Assembly: GCA_014218235.1 (NCBI GenBank)
Contig: CM024759.1
Coordinates: 76,343,079 to 76,407,078 of the forward strand
DNA: 64,000 bases
Direction: 5' to 3'
Source of the DNA: Colocasia esculenta
Taxonomy: Eukaryota; Streptophyta; Magnoliopsida; Alismatales; Araceae
Part shown: piece after piece, positions 24,601 through 39,600 of the stretch
Layout of the letters: every line of letters starts with the position of its first letter
Position numbering within the stretch: the first letter of the stretch is position 1
Notes under the pieces: generated by a model
What the model saw: only the letters and a program-made list of their open reading frames with translations
Told to the model about the DNA's origin: nothing
Database searches by the model: none
Made by a program: the position numbers and the translations under genes

Positions 24601-27600
24601 CACCAAGGTCCAAGGCAAGCAAGCAGCCCAATTACCAATTTGATTGGATGCCTTGCGTCTCTCTCTCTCTCTCTCTCTATTTGTTATTTGCTTAGCAATA
24701 TTTCAGGTTAATTAAACTTTTCAACTTGGAAGACACTTGACAGCTATATGTTCAGATTCCCATCAATTGCCTTATTATTATTAATTATTTTGTTAACATT
24801 TGTTATTTATTCTATTATATGACCTCTTTACACACATATATGCTAAACATTTGTGACTGGCACTTTCATATTTATTTAATAGAGGATGTACATGGTATAA
24901 CATATAGGGTACCCCATACTTTGTTACATAAACCAGGCTTCACCAAGGCACCTACCCTTGGTGCCTAAGTAGTAAGGTGGTGGGCAGTCACCTTAGTCAC
25001 CTTAACAACCATGCCACATCAGAATCAGCAGATTTGCAGAATACACCATATTGTGGCACAATCACTCCATTTTTGCCTACACACATTGATCATAGTTCTT
25101 TCAAACATCAATGTTGGACCCAAAAAAGTCCCCCTCTTGGAAACCCTCAAATGTTTGCAGAGGAAGTCATTATTTTTTGGGTGCTAGGAGGGGGGGTGCA
25201 GAAAAAAGGAAATCAAACAGTCCATAATGGAGGCCACACAGAGGCCCTTAGGAGTTTAGGTGTTGCTGCATTGTTTTAAAATCCCCTTAACTACTCAAAA
25301 GAGCCAAGAGGGGGCGCAGTGAAGAAAGCTTTCCTGCAAGGGTGAAAGTGGAAGTAAAAAGGAGGGGCCGTCCCACTTTTTATAGGGGTGAAACATTGAA
25401 AGGGGGAAAGAAAATCCCCATCCCGTGGACTGCCACCTCACACTGAAAATGAGGGGTGTGTGAGTTAAAAGGCTATGCCACCTCATACTAAAAAGAGGAG
25501 GGCACGAGGGGCCAAAGAGCTTGCCACCTCATCTGAGGCTCATACCTCATAAAAAGGAGAGGGCTATGGGCCATTCCACTCTTATAGAAACCCCATGGGA
25601 AAAAAGGGGGGGCTGTGCACTCTACTCCCCTTAAGGAGAAAGCGACAAAAGAAGAGCCATGTGACACATCATAAGGGCAGAGAGAGCTCAGAAATGGCTT
25701 TTCCTTCTGCTCCTACATGAGAGCCAAAAATAATAATAATAAAGAAATGAACAAAGGGACAGGTCAGGTACAGCCGCCCCATCCTGTGGGCATAAAAATT
25801 ATAGAGAGAAAGGGAAGAAAGAGAAGGATCACCCCTGACATTGGGAACTTGTGAGGTAACAGGAGACCCCCCTTTGGCCCTGGCCCCTTGGTGGTGTCTT
25901 TTTTCATAAAGGAGTTTTGATGAGGAAGCCGCCATCCTGGATACCATAGGGTGGGGACAGCACTGGAGGAACTAGCTTCCCCTGTCTCCGGCTCCGGAAA
26001 TGTGGATGTTGCTGCTGTATAGATTGCCGGCAGATGGATGACGTTGACCGAATGGGTAACAACGTCAGTTGGCTGATTCGCTCATCCGCGAATGTGAGGC
26101 TACGGTGGATCAACAAGGGAGCTGCCTAGGTCAATGACTCCATGGTTAATCCATGCTTCAACTTTATCCTTGAAGGCATAGCAATCTTCCAAATCATGTC
26201 CCGCGACTTGGTGATACATACAATAGTCCGCTGGGATACTTGTCGGTGGCGGACAACCTAACAACCCTCCCCGTAGGCAAGCGTGGAAAATCGCCAGAGT
26301 CCGATGGTGCGGGAAAGAATATAGTCTTTCTGCTGCCTCATCGTCAGACGGACTTGAAGATTCTTTCGAGAGTCATCCTCCAGACGGGGGACAAGTCAGG
26401 AGTGTAGACGCGGCCATTGGGGCTAGGAGTCCATGATGGAGAGCAGTCAAACACTCATCCATACTCCTCAAGCGTCGAAGCATCTCACATTGGCCGTGTC
26501 GCAACAATTGGATCTACCTCTCGAGGCCCTGCACCGCTTCCGGCAATGACCCGTGTTCGGAGGCCGAGGAACGATGGGTCCCATGCTTGTTTGGGGACTG
26601 AGAGTCCCATGGATCAGCCTCAGACATATCTGGTATGGAGATTGGAGTATTAACATAGATCACAATGGTCGATTGCTTCGACTGATCCCAAGCATGAGGA
26701 TGTGGGGGATCCACCAAGTGGTCTTGCATTGTGATGAAACGGCTTTGAATCAGCTTTTGCACCTCATTTTTAAAGACAGCAATTTTCAATAGAGTGCCCC
26801 AGCATGCGGTGATAAAGGCAGCAATTTGGCTTATTTACTCTATTAATCTCGCTCGACCTCTCTAGCCTCGGGAGTGTGATCAAGCCATTCTTCATACACG
26901 GGCTGAAGAGCTTTCTTGTGTGCTCTCTTTTAAAGGAGTAGAGTGTATTCATGCGCTCGGATAGCAAAGGTGGAGGTGGCCTCCCTTCTGCCTTCTTGCT
27001 TGGAGCGCTAGAGACTGAGACCTTCTTTCCCTGATCTGCAAGAGTGAAGTCCACAACATTGACTTCTTTACCGACGGCACACTCCTTATTTAACTTGTTT
27101 CGGCGGTTGGCAGCCCAATAACCCTACTCGTAGGCAAGTACAATAGAGCGCCAGAGTCCGATGGCACAGGAAAGAATATAACCTTTCGGCGGCTTCATCA
27201 TCAGATGGGCTCGAAGACTCCTCCGAGAGCCATCTCCCGCATGGAGGACGAGTTGGGGGTGCAGATGTGCTCGCAGAAGCCAAGAGTCTTTGTTGGAGGG
27301 CAGTTAGGTGCTCCTCCATGCTCCTCAAGTATATCAGAGCTTTGAGCTGGCCATGCCGCAGTGATTGAACCTACGTTGTTTCCAGGCTTTGCATTGCTTC
27401 TGACAACGATCTCTGTCCAGGGGTCGAGAAATGATGATTCTCGTGCTCATTTGTGGACTGAGAATCCCATGGATTTGCCTCGGGGTCCTCCGGACCGGGG
27501 ATCAGCGCATTGACATGAATAACATTGGTCGATTGCTTTGATTGATCCCAAGTATGGGGCTGTGGAGGGTCAACCAAGTTGCCTTGCATTGAGATGAGGC

Positions 27601-30600
27601 AGCTCTGGATCAGCTTCTGTACTTCATTTTGAAGACATAGCAATTTTCGATGGAGTGCCCCAGCATGCGATGAGAGAGGCAATAGTTCGGCTCATTCACC
27701 CTCCCCACTTCGTCCAGTCTTTTTAGTCCCGGGAATGTGATCAGTTCATTCTCCAGGCAAAGCTTGAAGAGCTTCCTTGTGTCCTCCTTTTTGAAGGAGT
27801 AGGGCGTGCTCATACGCTCGGGCAATGATGTTGGAGGTGGCCTTCCTTCTGCCTTCTTACTTGGGGCGCCGACGACCACAACTTTCTTTCCCTGGCTCTT
27901 CGGAGCGAAGTCCACAGCATTGACTTCTTTGTCGGAGGCACGCTCCTTATTTAGCTTGTTTCTGGAGGGAGCATGCATCGGGTTGTCGGCGAAGAACATT
28001 TCGATCTCCACTACGACCGAGTTGAGCTAGTCAAAGCCCTTAATATTTGTACCCAGTAGCTTTTCACTTACTTTAGCCACCAGGCCCGCCGACAGATGGT
28101 TATGGCATCTTCTTGTGTCGGGGGATTGTCGAACCTCATGCTGAAGTCACGCCACCGCTTGATAAAGTCGAGTGTCGTTTCCCCTTTCCTCTGCTTGAGG
28201 GAGCACAGCTTTGCTAGCGACACCTTTCTCTCGGTCGTCTGGAAGCAGTCGATGAATTTCTTTTGAAGGTCGGCCCAATCGACAATGGAGTTGGGCCTCA
28301 ACCTCGAATACCACTGGAAGGCGGTACTCGTCAAAGACGTTGCAAAGTAACGGAGGAGATAGGATTCGTCAAATGCCAAATCTCTCATAGCCGTTATGTA
28401 ATAAGCCAGGTGCTCATTTGGCAAGCCCTGTCCGTCGAACTTCTGCAACTTTGTTGCCTTGGGGCAGGTCCGGTGGCAGCTTCTTGAATTGATGGTGGAC
28501 GGGATATGGCACACTGTATAGATCCACAGTGGCGGTCCCCTCGCCTCGCTAGGCGAAGCGGTCATCCACGATCTTTTCGATCAACCGTCGTTGAGCCACA
28601 ATATCTTCAGTTGCGGAGGCCTGGGAGTTTATTCCCCTACGCGGCTGTTGGGCCGGATCGACGGTGCAATCATTGGTCGCGGGTGCTTGCTGGTTGACAT
28701 CGGGTAGGTCACCTTGTTGATGTCTTCTCTGAGCATTTTGGTTTGTCATCGGCACCTGACGGCACGGCGCATTTACCCCTGCTTGCTTCCCTCTCTCCAT
28801 CATGAGGTTGACCATTTCAGCCTACCAACGCTATATGATTTCATATTTGGCGTCATCTGTCGTCGCCTAAAAAGTAGCTCTGGTTGGCGGCAGGAGGAAT
28901 ACTTCAGGTCGTCCTTCATCAACCGGGGGTCGTTGATCCCCGAGATGGAGGCTTGCGACCTCGTCTTCTTCCCCTCCTTCAAGGTCTTCCTAGATTTGGC
29001 CGAGAGCGACCTTTGATCATGTTCAAGTGGCGGCTCAATAACCTGCCCCTGGTTCGAAGGTCCAGCCTGACCACCTTGCTGCCCTTGAGGGGGTCTTCTG
29101 GCAGCATTCCGAGTATACTGGAAGATAGCATCGCCTCCTTGGTCGGGTTCATCTACCCTGGCCACGTCGACGGGGACACCGGATGGCTCGGCCATGTCCC
29201 TGCCAAAAGCGTAGCAGGTGAAGATCTTCATTTCTCCACCTTCCTCCGGTGACCGCAGCACTCTTCGCTTCTTCGACTTTTGTGTGCCTGGGCGAAGTGC
29301 TGCCCCCAGCCTGTTGAAGACTGAGGTGCTCAGTCTTTCAAAGATCGAGACTCGAGGTGCAGAAGCTTTGATGCAACTTGCATCTTCCCCTGGAGCAAGT
29401 TTTGTATGGGCGGAGACGAAGTTGGGCTTATGGTAGACACCCCTCCTTTTCTGTCCGCGAGGACAAGGAGGTTCGGGATCCCGAGCTTTTTCTAGCTCGG
29501 ATGTTGATTTCTTCGGATCTTCAGCAAGTTGGCCCTCTCTCCCTTGCTTGATTTGGCGGGCCTCCTGTTTGGTGACCCACATCTGCCTTATTTTACGAGG
29601 CTGCTAAAGGGACGAGCTGGACGCCTGCCCCAGTCGAGATCCTTTTGAGGAGTCCCGCTTGTCTTGTCGCATCCCCTGGAGGGGAGCGAATTTGTTGAAG
29701 GTCAGTATCGTGGGGACACATCTGTCCCGCGGCATGATCGGCTCGCCTCCATCGAGACGGATGCATACGTGTCCGACGAGAACGGTCTTGCCGGAGTTAG
29801 AGACGATTGCTCGGGGCTTGCTGCCCTGCGGCCCTGGCGTTGTCCCCCTCTTCTAGGAACTACGACACAGGAGATGGTGTTTACTGAGAACACTCGACCT
29901 TGATTTGGGCGAACCTTGATGCCCCTCAAAGCTGCCTTCGGTGTCGCCGTCGGCGTTGCTTGAGCAGCAGGGACCACCCCTAGGAAGTAAGGGGATCCCA
30001 CCACGGCAGGGAAATCACCAAACACCAGCGGTGTGGTGAGATAGCCACATTTGGCATGCCTCGCGACGACCAGCAGACCGTATGTAACCACAGCCATCTG
30101 CTTTGCTTGAGGTTGCAGGTGAAGACGGGTTTTTCTCGCCGGCTTCAACTCCTGTTGTACCTGCAATGTGGATATTAGTCATCTTATATTCTATATCAAT
30201 ATAAGGTCTTTTTACGTGTATATATGGAAGGCAGGAACAGTCCCACTGGACGTGCCAGACTGTGGAATGCGGAATTTTGGATCTCACCCGTGCGGGCGGG
30301 GAGAATATATATACATACGTACATATGTATATTTCTTTCTTTTTCTTTTCCTGCGTGCATGTATGACCATGCGCAGGCGTGCCAGACTGTTTGCAATAAA
30401 CAGACAAAGATTTTTATCTATGAGGTGCACTTGGTATATACCCTGCGCCCTCAAGCATTTTATATTTTTTCCGTGCGTGTCCGTTTTTCAGGCGATTAGG
30501 AAGGTCGTGTACTGGACCGTTCCCCACCTATCGGAGTCGGTGTTTCATTTACATCGGGTAAAAACCCGAATACCCTCGATACGATACGTTTGTTAAAAGA

Positions 30601-33600
30601 CCTTTTGTCGAACTCTAAGTAATTTAGACGACAATTGAAATTCCACAAATGTCCTCAAATATTTTATATTCGCGACATTTACATATATGTCCTCAATGGG
30701 GTATATATATCTCTATTGGGCGTTTACACAAACTTGCCTTCACACACTTGTTATTTTAAAACACGGTAGGACCTATTTACAAAGTTTCGGGTCTTATATA
30801 TTGACCTGCGGCGTCTTCGTCTTTACACGTCACAAGGCACGGACAGAGCACGGAGAGGCCCAGCGCACGTGCGGACAACGGACGAAGCTCGGAGGAAGGT
30901 ATTTCTCTCCCCAAAGCACAGACAGAGTAGGGAAATGCCCCTCCAAACCTTCATCCAAAAGTCCTTGGAGGATTTCAAAGGTCAAGTCCCCTTCTTCTTG
31001 GCCCCTACCCCTCTATTTATAGGGGTTTTGGGGAGCCGCTGGGAGGGGTCCAACGGCCCCTTTGGGGCTGGCGCGCAAACCCCCCCAGGTTGCTGCGGGC
31101 CGGCCAGGGCCAGCGGACCACCCGCGGGGGGGGGTCCGCGGCTTGGCCATGGCCAACGGGCTACCCAGCAGGGGGTGTCCGTGCAGGGCCATACCCCCGC
31201 GGGGGGTGTTCGCGTAGTGCGCACCCCGCAGGGGGTGGCTTTAGGCACCGGGACACCCCTGCAGGGGGTGATCCGCTCAAAACCACCACATGGGGGGTGG
31301 CTCCAGCATAGGCAAACCTCATGGGGGGTGCCCGGGGGCCCTACAAGCTATAAAGGTGGGCCCCCGGGATCTTCCTTAGCCCATTTTGACTGCCATTTAC
31401 GCACGTTTGATGCCCGTTTGAAGCCGTTTGTCGTGCATTTAACGTGCGTTTGTCTCCGTTTTCGGACATCGAGGCCATTTTGCTCACCCGAACACATGCA
31501 TGCTGTACGCAACCTTAGACACACTCCAGGACGTTGGCTCTTGCCCGTCAGAGGGTATATGTTCCTCCCTAACGGATCTTTCGAACGTCACTTTTAATAC
31601 ATTATCCGAATTAAATCAGATTAAAATGTGGACTCTAACCCGTTTATCTCAGGTGTTCGAGTGGGGGAGATCGGGGTTTCTTTTCCAAAGCTCCGCATTG
31701 TTCCGGGTGGATTTACTATCCGGGCTTTGTTTAAATCCCGGTATTTTTTCGGGTTCAACAGATGCCCCCCACGGGATATGCGTCGGAGACGGGGGCAACG
31801 GCGGAATCCGCGGCCGTCTTCAAATGCATTTCTTTCTTCTGCACTTGTAATTGTTTACCTTGTCGCACCGTTATTATTTCTGATAGTTGAATTTTTTGCT
31901 TGACAATGTCGACGATGCCTCGTTCATCGAGCCATCGCGAGGAGAGTAGCGAGGCATCGCGCCGACCGGAGGGCATTGTCCGGCGTACGGACGACCCGAT
32001 GCCTTCATTTACTCCTTGTGCCATCACGAGGGAGGACTTGCCCGGGCTTGATCGTGGCATCACGGTGTGTGCCCGGGGGCCTTTGGAGGAGCCTTCACCG
32101 TCCGAGGGCATGGTGGACTTATATTCAGCTACCCGATTTGACAGAGTTTATTGCTATTTGAGGGGAGACAACTACCCCAGGCACTTTCCTTTAGATGAGC
32201 ACATGTTCCCATTCATTCAGAGTTTTGTCCCTGACGGATGGGATGGTCCCGCTAATCTCCTAGCGATTGAACGGGTCCAATTGGAGAAGGCCATTTTAGT
32301 AGGCCGCGACAGCATGCAGGGGGCATGTGGCTTCAATTACCCCAGTTTTCCCCCCGGCTATCCCATCTAGGTGCAGTTTCCCGATGCAGGCCAGTTGGGG
32401 CTTTTCGGCTCCGAGTTGGCTCACCCCGTCAAGGGGATTTCGGTTGTGCTGGCTACCTGGGAGATTCAGGGGCAGCACAAGACTGGGGCCTCTTTTGCTG
32501 GACATGTCTTGTTGCCTTCCGGTACTCAGTTTGCACCAGAGGGTTATGACCGGCTCTGCTTCCTCGACCGGATTTTGAGTGGGGAAGCCGCTAGTTGGTA
32601 TGACAAGTGGTTCGTGATTTCATCGCACCGTTTCCGCTTTGGTGCGACCGAGTGGCTGATGGGAGTTTTGCATCACTACCACGCGCTACTGGACCAGGTT
32701 GGCCATCTACACGCGGTCTCGGCCGCCCTCCACAGCTATCCATGCCATTCAGGGCTGTTGCAGGCCCTGGCAGAGAGGTTTAACCAGAGGTTTAATACCT
32801 TCGGCACAGTAGAGGAAGAGACTTGCTTTGACCTGTGGGCCTTCCACAGGATTTCCAGCCTTCCCATCTCTGGCTGTTTCTACGAGAAGGTGTGCCTGGA
32901 CGACCTCCACCGCGACTACTCCTCCGGGACCGGCTCCTACATCATGTCGTACAGCTTTAGATATCTGATGAAGGTCTGGCGAGATTTGGCTAGATGCGGC
33001 AGAGAGCAGTGCCCCAGTGCTTCGAAGGGGAATGTACCGGTGAGCTTTCACGCCTGGGTCCATTTCTTCTACAACGGCCCCTACTGTTTTTGTGACGGGT
33101 TTTCTTCAGATACCCGTGACCCGGCCGATTATAAGCAGTCGTCCATGGACTTTGAGGACAACGCTAGATATCTATGCGCACCTCGGGACGACGGCTGGAA
33201 CCCGAGGCAGCTTCCGGATAGGGCCTACTTAGTGGCCTATCTCGTCTACTGGCGGGGCACATTTGTCCTCCTGTTCGGGGAGGAGGGGCTGGTCAGGCCG
33301 GAGCTCATATAACCAGCGTGTCTTCTTGTCGACGGTGTGTAGTTGGCTCTGGCCCCCGCAACTTTGGCCAACATTTTTTCACAATTTGGGAGACTTGACG
33401 GCCAGTCCTTCTCCCCGTGACAAGAGCGTTTCCCTGGTGACCCACTACTTGAGTGGTTGGGCCGATCTTCTATTGCCTGAGCTATGCCAAAGTGTCGACG
33501 TCAACGACCCTTCAGCAGCACTGCTTCTTATGTTTCGGACTCGTCCGGGCCATGACGCATATCAACAGTTGACTGAGGCGCGACGGCGGCTTTCCTTCAT

Positions 33601-36600
33601 GCTGTCAGTCGAACAGCCGGGGTTGGACTTTGCTTGTTGTTCGCGAGGCTTCCGGCCTTGGGATGAGGAGGGCAACGAGGGGCAGATTTACCGCCTACCT
33701 TATAGTGCCGCTTCCAGTGGGTCCTTTCGCAAGGGCTGGCTTTACTGCATTCGCCCCAACGTTCTTCTTTTCCGCAAGGGGGTGTCTTTGTACCTGGAGC
33801 CGTACTACCCGTGCCGTTTTGCTCGCAACTTCAGGTACGACCAGGCTGTTCCCCCCATTGCCGATTTCGCTTTGACCGCCAGATTGTGCAAGAGTCAGGA
33901 TCGGCACTTGGTAGCCTCCAGCTGGTGGTGCTATTTTGCTAGGCACGATCCTTCACCCGAGTGTTTCATTCCCGAGCAGCAGAGGGAGGGGAGGGCGGAC
34001 ATCTTTTACGCCTAATGGTGGTTTCAGCATAACTCGGTGTTTCGGAGTATGCCACATTGATGATTAGATTTTCCCTATGTAATTTAAAATAAATTACATA
34101 TCTATTTTGGTGATTAACAAAACTAAGGCAATGTGCAACTCTAACATATTTTCTATGAGATTTGAGCACAGGAAAAAAAACAAGAGAAAACAAGCTAAAC
34201 TGGTAAGCATTCTTCATACTAGCAATTTAAAGTTCATGGCATATAATTTTTCTAAGTACACATCGACTTCCTGTGAAGTGTAACGATTTCAGTAAAGTCA
34301 TAACGATTTCCTCACTTTCATAACGATTTCATACCTATAAGGATTCATTATGTGTTTTATCGGTTTGGGTATTATAACGATTTCATAAGTATCTTATCGG
34401 TTTCGTATTCGCAACGGTTTGCGTCTCATAACGATTCGCTAAGAAACCGCAACGACTTGCCTCTCACAACGATTTGCTCTCACATCGATTTCTTAAGTGA
34501 GAACAACGATTTGCCCTCACAACGATTTCTTAAGTAACAACAACGATTCAATCCCTATAACGATTCGATAAGTTATTCAACGACTCTGTCTCTGTAACAA
34601 TTCACTAAGTTACATAACGACTTGGTCGCCGCAACGATTCGATATGTTAAACAACGATTCGTTCACTACATCGACTCGATAAGTGAAACAACGATTTGCT
34701 CACAACGATTTGCTTATAACGATTTGGTTATAACGACTTGTCCATACCGATTTGCTGATAGTATCATAACGATTTGTCTCTACAACGATTCGGTTATTAA
34801 TGCATAACGATTTGTGTGTACATCGACTTGCTTATGAACTTGTAACGATTCACATGAACAACAACTCATCCACACATCGATTTCATAAATTATGCTCATA
34901 TCGATTTCATGATCTATAACGACTTGATATTCAAACCTATTCTCAGATAGTTTGAAAAGTCAAAGTCTTCCCTCGCTTTTCTCTCACATCCATGCATTTA
35001 TTACGACTGAACATATCACTACAATGCATTCAAACGATATCTTCTATTTCTATACTTATACTGTAAACATCCTTTTAGAAAAACAGAATGGAACTTCTAT
35101 TTCTATATAAAATCATTCTAACGTTGACTGACAACAAGAGACAGCCTATCTGTCTATTGTTTTAGCATTTAATGCGTGCAGATCTCTGACAGCTCATTCT
35201 TATACAACGTTGGACAAAATAGACGCCGAAAGATATCAAAGAGGATTCTCTCTCTTTGTGTGCATGGAAAGCTAAAGACCGTTGACTGAAAGCTCTACAG
35301 TGCCATGAAGTCTAACGTTCACCAGCACTTAGAGACAAGGACACTTCAACGTTCAAATTTCAAATGAAAGACATATATATGGAAGACTGAAGCTCCAGAA
35401 AAAAAGATATAGATCTTGAACGACAATTCTTTACAAGTTTTCTGCGAACATCTGAAGAGCACAAGCCTCACTCACCATTGTTCAAGCTCTTAGCTCTCTG
35501 CATCGAGTGTAGATCTTAGAGAGAGCATTTTGTGTACTGAGAGAGTTCATTGCTGCTCATTTTCTTCCTCTCAGTATTCGTTTCGGATCAAGCATTATGT
35601 TGTTAGCTTGGTCCAGGGGCTTGTCTTCTTGAACACATTCTTGTGTTTATTTCCCTTCATGTTGAAGGAAGACAGGGATTCCAGGGTGTTTGTTTCCCTT
35701 CATGTTAAAGGAAGACCTGGGGATTCTAGGGTGTTTATTTCCCTTCGTGTTGAAGGAAGACCTAGTGGGATCCAGGGTGTTGTATTTCCTCTTCGGGTTG
35801 TGAAGAGAAAATCAACTGCGGCTGGGTGTGTAAGTGTCCTTGAGGGGGACTGTACCCTTGGATAGTGAAATCCTGAGGTATTGCTCAGGGACTGGACGTA
35901 GGACTCCTGTGGAGAGGAGATCCGAACCAGAATAAATCCTTGTGTAGTGTGATTGTTTTGTGTGCGTTTGTTGTTAACTCTCACTAGCACTAACATCTAT
36001 CGAAGTGTGTTTTGTGTGATTGTTTTTATGGACAGTTTTTAAAGTGATCAAATTTTAATATCCCATTCACCCCCCCCCCTCTAAGCTAGCTAGCTGGGCA
36101 ACAAGTGATATCAGAGCGAGTCTATTTGACAAAGAAGTAGATCCAACGATCTGAAGAGAAAAGATCAAATGGCAGCCCAAGGTCACTCCGAAGATCAGTC
36201 AGTCAACCGGCCACCTCTGTTCAACGGAGAAGACTACACATACTGGAAGACTAGAATGGAGTACTTCTTACAAAGACTCGACTATCAGATCTGGTCGATA
36301 GTTGAGGAAGGAAACCTTTTGGTTACAAATGAGAGAGACAAGTGGACTGAAGACGACAAGAAGAAGATTTCCTTAAACTACAAAGCCAAGAGCATCCTTT
36401 GTTGTGCTCTTAGCAAGAAGGAGTTCAACAGGATCTCCGCCTGCAAATCGCTATGGAAATGTGGGAGAAGCTAAGAATCATATACGAAGGTACTGACAAG
36501 GTAAAAGAGACCAGAATAAATATTCTAGTAACACAGTACGAGAGGTTCCAGATGCAGTCGGGAGAAACCATTACACAGATGTACAGCAGGTTCACCGACA

Positions 36601-39600
36601 TCACAAATGGGTTAGCAGGTCTTGGGAAGACATATGAAATGGGAGACATGGTCAGAAAAATCCTTAGATCCCTACCAGCCTCTTGGACTCCCAAAGTGAC
36701 AACGATAGAAGAGGCCAACGACTTGAAAAGGTTGTCATTGGAGAAACTCATCGGGTCCCTTATGGCCCATGAGATCAACATGGAGAGATTGGGAGAGTCA
36801 TCAAGCCGAAGAAAACACTCCAATGCTCTCAAGGCTGAAGAAGATGCATCAGAAGAAGTCTCAGATGGTGATGAAAGTATGAGAAGTAGTGAAGATGAAG
36901 AAGCTCGCCTCTCCAGAAGATTACAAAGAATACTAGCTAGAAAGAAATACCAGTCTGGAAGGAGATACTTCAAGAAAAACAAATAATATAAGAAGCCAGA
37001 AGGAAAGGACTCAAAGAGAGCTGAGCCCATCTGTTATGAATGTAAGAAGCCCGGACATATCAAGGCAGAATGTCCGAAGCTCAAGAAATCTGAATTCAAA
37101 AAGAAAAACAGTTCCAAGAAATTCAAGAGGTACAAAAAGAAAGTCATGGCAGCAGCTTGGGACAACAGCAGTGACTCGGACAGTGAGCCAAACTCAAGCA
37201 GTGAAGAAGAAGAAGAAGAAGCCAACCTGGCATTCATGGCCAACATCGAAGACAAGGTAACATCAGACTCATCTTTTTCTTCATGTAATGAATCAGATTC
37301 CGATAATTTGGAAGAAGCTTTTAATGAACTATATTGTAAATATAAAGAAGTATGTAAATTACTAAAAATAAGTAAGAAAAACATCGCATATTTAGAAAAT
37401 ACTAATTCAGATTTAAAATCTGAAAATGAGCAAATGGAAAAACAAATTACGGAACTAAAAAGAAGAAACGATTTGTTATGTGAAGATTTGAAAAATAAAA
37501 ATGAACAATTAGCAAGTTTAGAAAACCAAGAAACAGTGAATAAATTAAAACAGGAAATTAACACATTAACAACAGAAAATGAAAAATTATCTAGTACATT
37601 AGAAAAGTTCACTAACGGCAAAACAACATTAATACTAAAAAGTGTTAGACGGTCAGGTAAAGGAAACATGGATTAGGATATACACCCCTTGATAATGAAA
37701 AAACTAAAGTTTATCCTAAAATATATCCTACACCTAAATTTGTACCTGAACAAGACACAGCATATAAGGCGAACTTTAAGTACATTCTAACTGAAAAAGT
37801 AACTAAAATATCTTGTTGTAGCCATTGCAATAAGTTAGGTCACAGTAAAATATCATGTCCTACCAAATATAAAATATGGATAATCAAAAAGAAAAATGAT
37901 GATACTAACCAACCAGGACTTAAAAGAACTTGGGTACCTAAAGCTTAGTGTTTTCATTTCAGGGAACCTTCGAGCATCCAAATGGTACTTGGATAGCGGA
38001 TGCTCAAGGCATATGTCAGGAAACAGAAGATTGTTTTCCCATTTAAAAGCTGAAGAAGGCACAGTCACCTATGGAGACAATGGAAAAGGGACTGTCATTA
38101 GTAGTGGATCAGTAGGCAGCAAAGGCAAAACAGTTATTGAAGATGTACTATGTGTCAAAAGACTGAAGCACAACCTCATCAGTATCAGCCAGCTGTGCGA
38201 TAAAGGACATCAAATCAAATTTCAGGAGTCAAAATGCAGCATTATGAAGGATAGAGCAGTCATTTTTGAAGCTAACAGAGAAAAGAACCTATACGTGCTT
38301 TACCTAGAAGAATTAAAAGATCATGATATCTGTTTGGCCGCAAACAAAGAGCAGTCAACTGAGTTGTGGCACAGAAGATTAGGCCATTGCAGTCTGGATG
38401 GCATGAGAAAGTTGATCAAGAGAGGCTTGGTGGAAGGTCTACCAAAAGTCAGCACAAGAATGGATGGTGTTTGTGGGCCTTGTGCAAAAGGAAAGCACAC
38501 CAAGTCATCCTTCAAGTCAAAGATTGTGGTAACAACCTCTAAACCCTTAAACTTCTTCATATAGATTTATTTGGGCCAATGAGAACCACCAGTCTTGGAG
38601 GAAAGAATTTTGGATTTATTATAGTAGATGATTACTCCAGATTCACATGGGTATCCTTCTTGGAGCACAAAGATAGTACATTTGAAAGTTTTGTAAGCTT
38701 CAGTAAAAAGGTACAGAAAGACAAGAAATACAGTATTGTTGGAATCCGATCAGACCATGGAGGAGAATTCCATAATGGGAAATTTGCCAAGTTTATGATG
38801 ACCAAGGGATAGAGCACAACATCTCAGCGCCAAGGACACCTCAGCAAAATGGAGTTGCTGAGAGGAAGAATAGAACCTTATTGGACATGGCAAGGACAAT
38901 GCTATCAGAATATGATTTGCCAAGGTATTTTTGGATTGAAGCAGTCAACACAGCATGTTATATAATCAACCGAGTGATGATCAGGCCGATTCTGAAGAAG
39001 ACTTCGTATGAGTTATACAAGCAAAAGAAGCCGAAGATCAGCCACTTCAGAACATTTGGATGTCCATACTTCATCCACAACAACGGCAAAAGAGACATTG
39101 GTAAGCTAGACTCCAAATCAGATGAAGGTATATTCATGGGGTATGCTTCCAAACCCAAAGGTTATAGAGTGTTTAATAAACGAACCTTATTAATTGAGCA
39201 ATCAGTGCATATTATCTTTGATGAAACTAACCCTTCCTTGAGAAAGAAAGTAGACAGTGATGTTGATGATACAGATGATTTGTCCAAGAAGCTAAAGAAC
39301 ACATCAATTGAAGATAAGGAAGATCCACCTCTAGAAGACCTGCAACAAAAGGACATTTCACATGAAAATCTTCTAAAGGAATGGAGATATAAGAAAGATC
39401 ATCCTCTAGAAAATATCATTGGTGATCCATCTGTTGGGGTAAGAACAAGAGGTAATGTAATTCCATGAGATTAGTTAGCTTTTGTTTCGCAAACAAAGCC
39501 TAGGACAGTCAACGAAGCTCTCACTAATGAATCTTGGATTTTAGCCATGCAAGATGAACTGAATCAATTCAAGAGAAACCATGTATGGTCACTTGTTCCT

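Noticed and set aside
30869..31597. 242-codon plus-strand open frame in the LTR
   Set aside because: It lies across the TATA box and the G/C palindrome array; its Gly/Pro-rich content follows from the repeats, and an equally long open frame exists on the other strand of the second copy.
36425..37669. Long minus-strand open frames opposite copia gag
   Set aside because: Shadows of the gag coding strand caused by its Lys/Glu/Ser codon bias.
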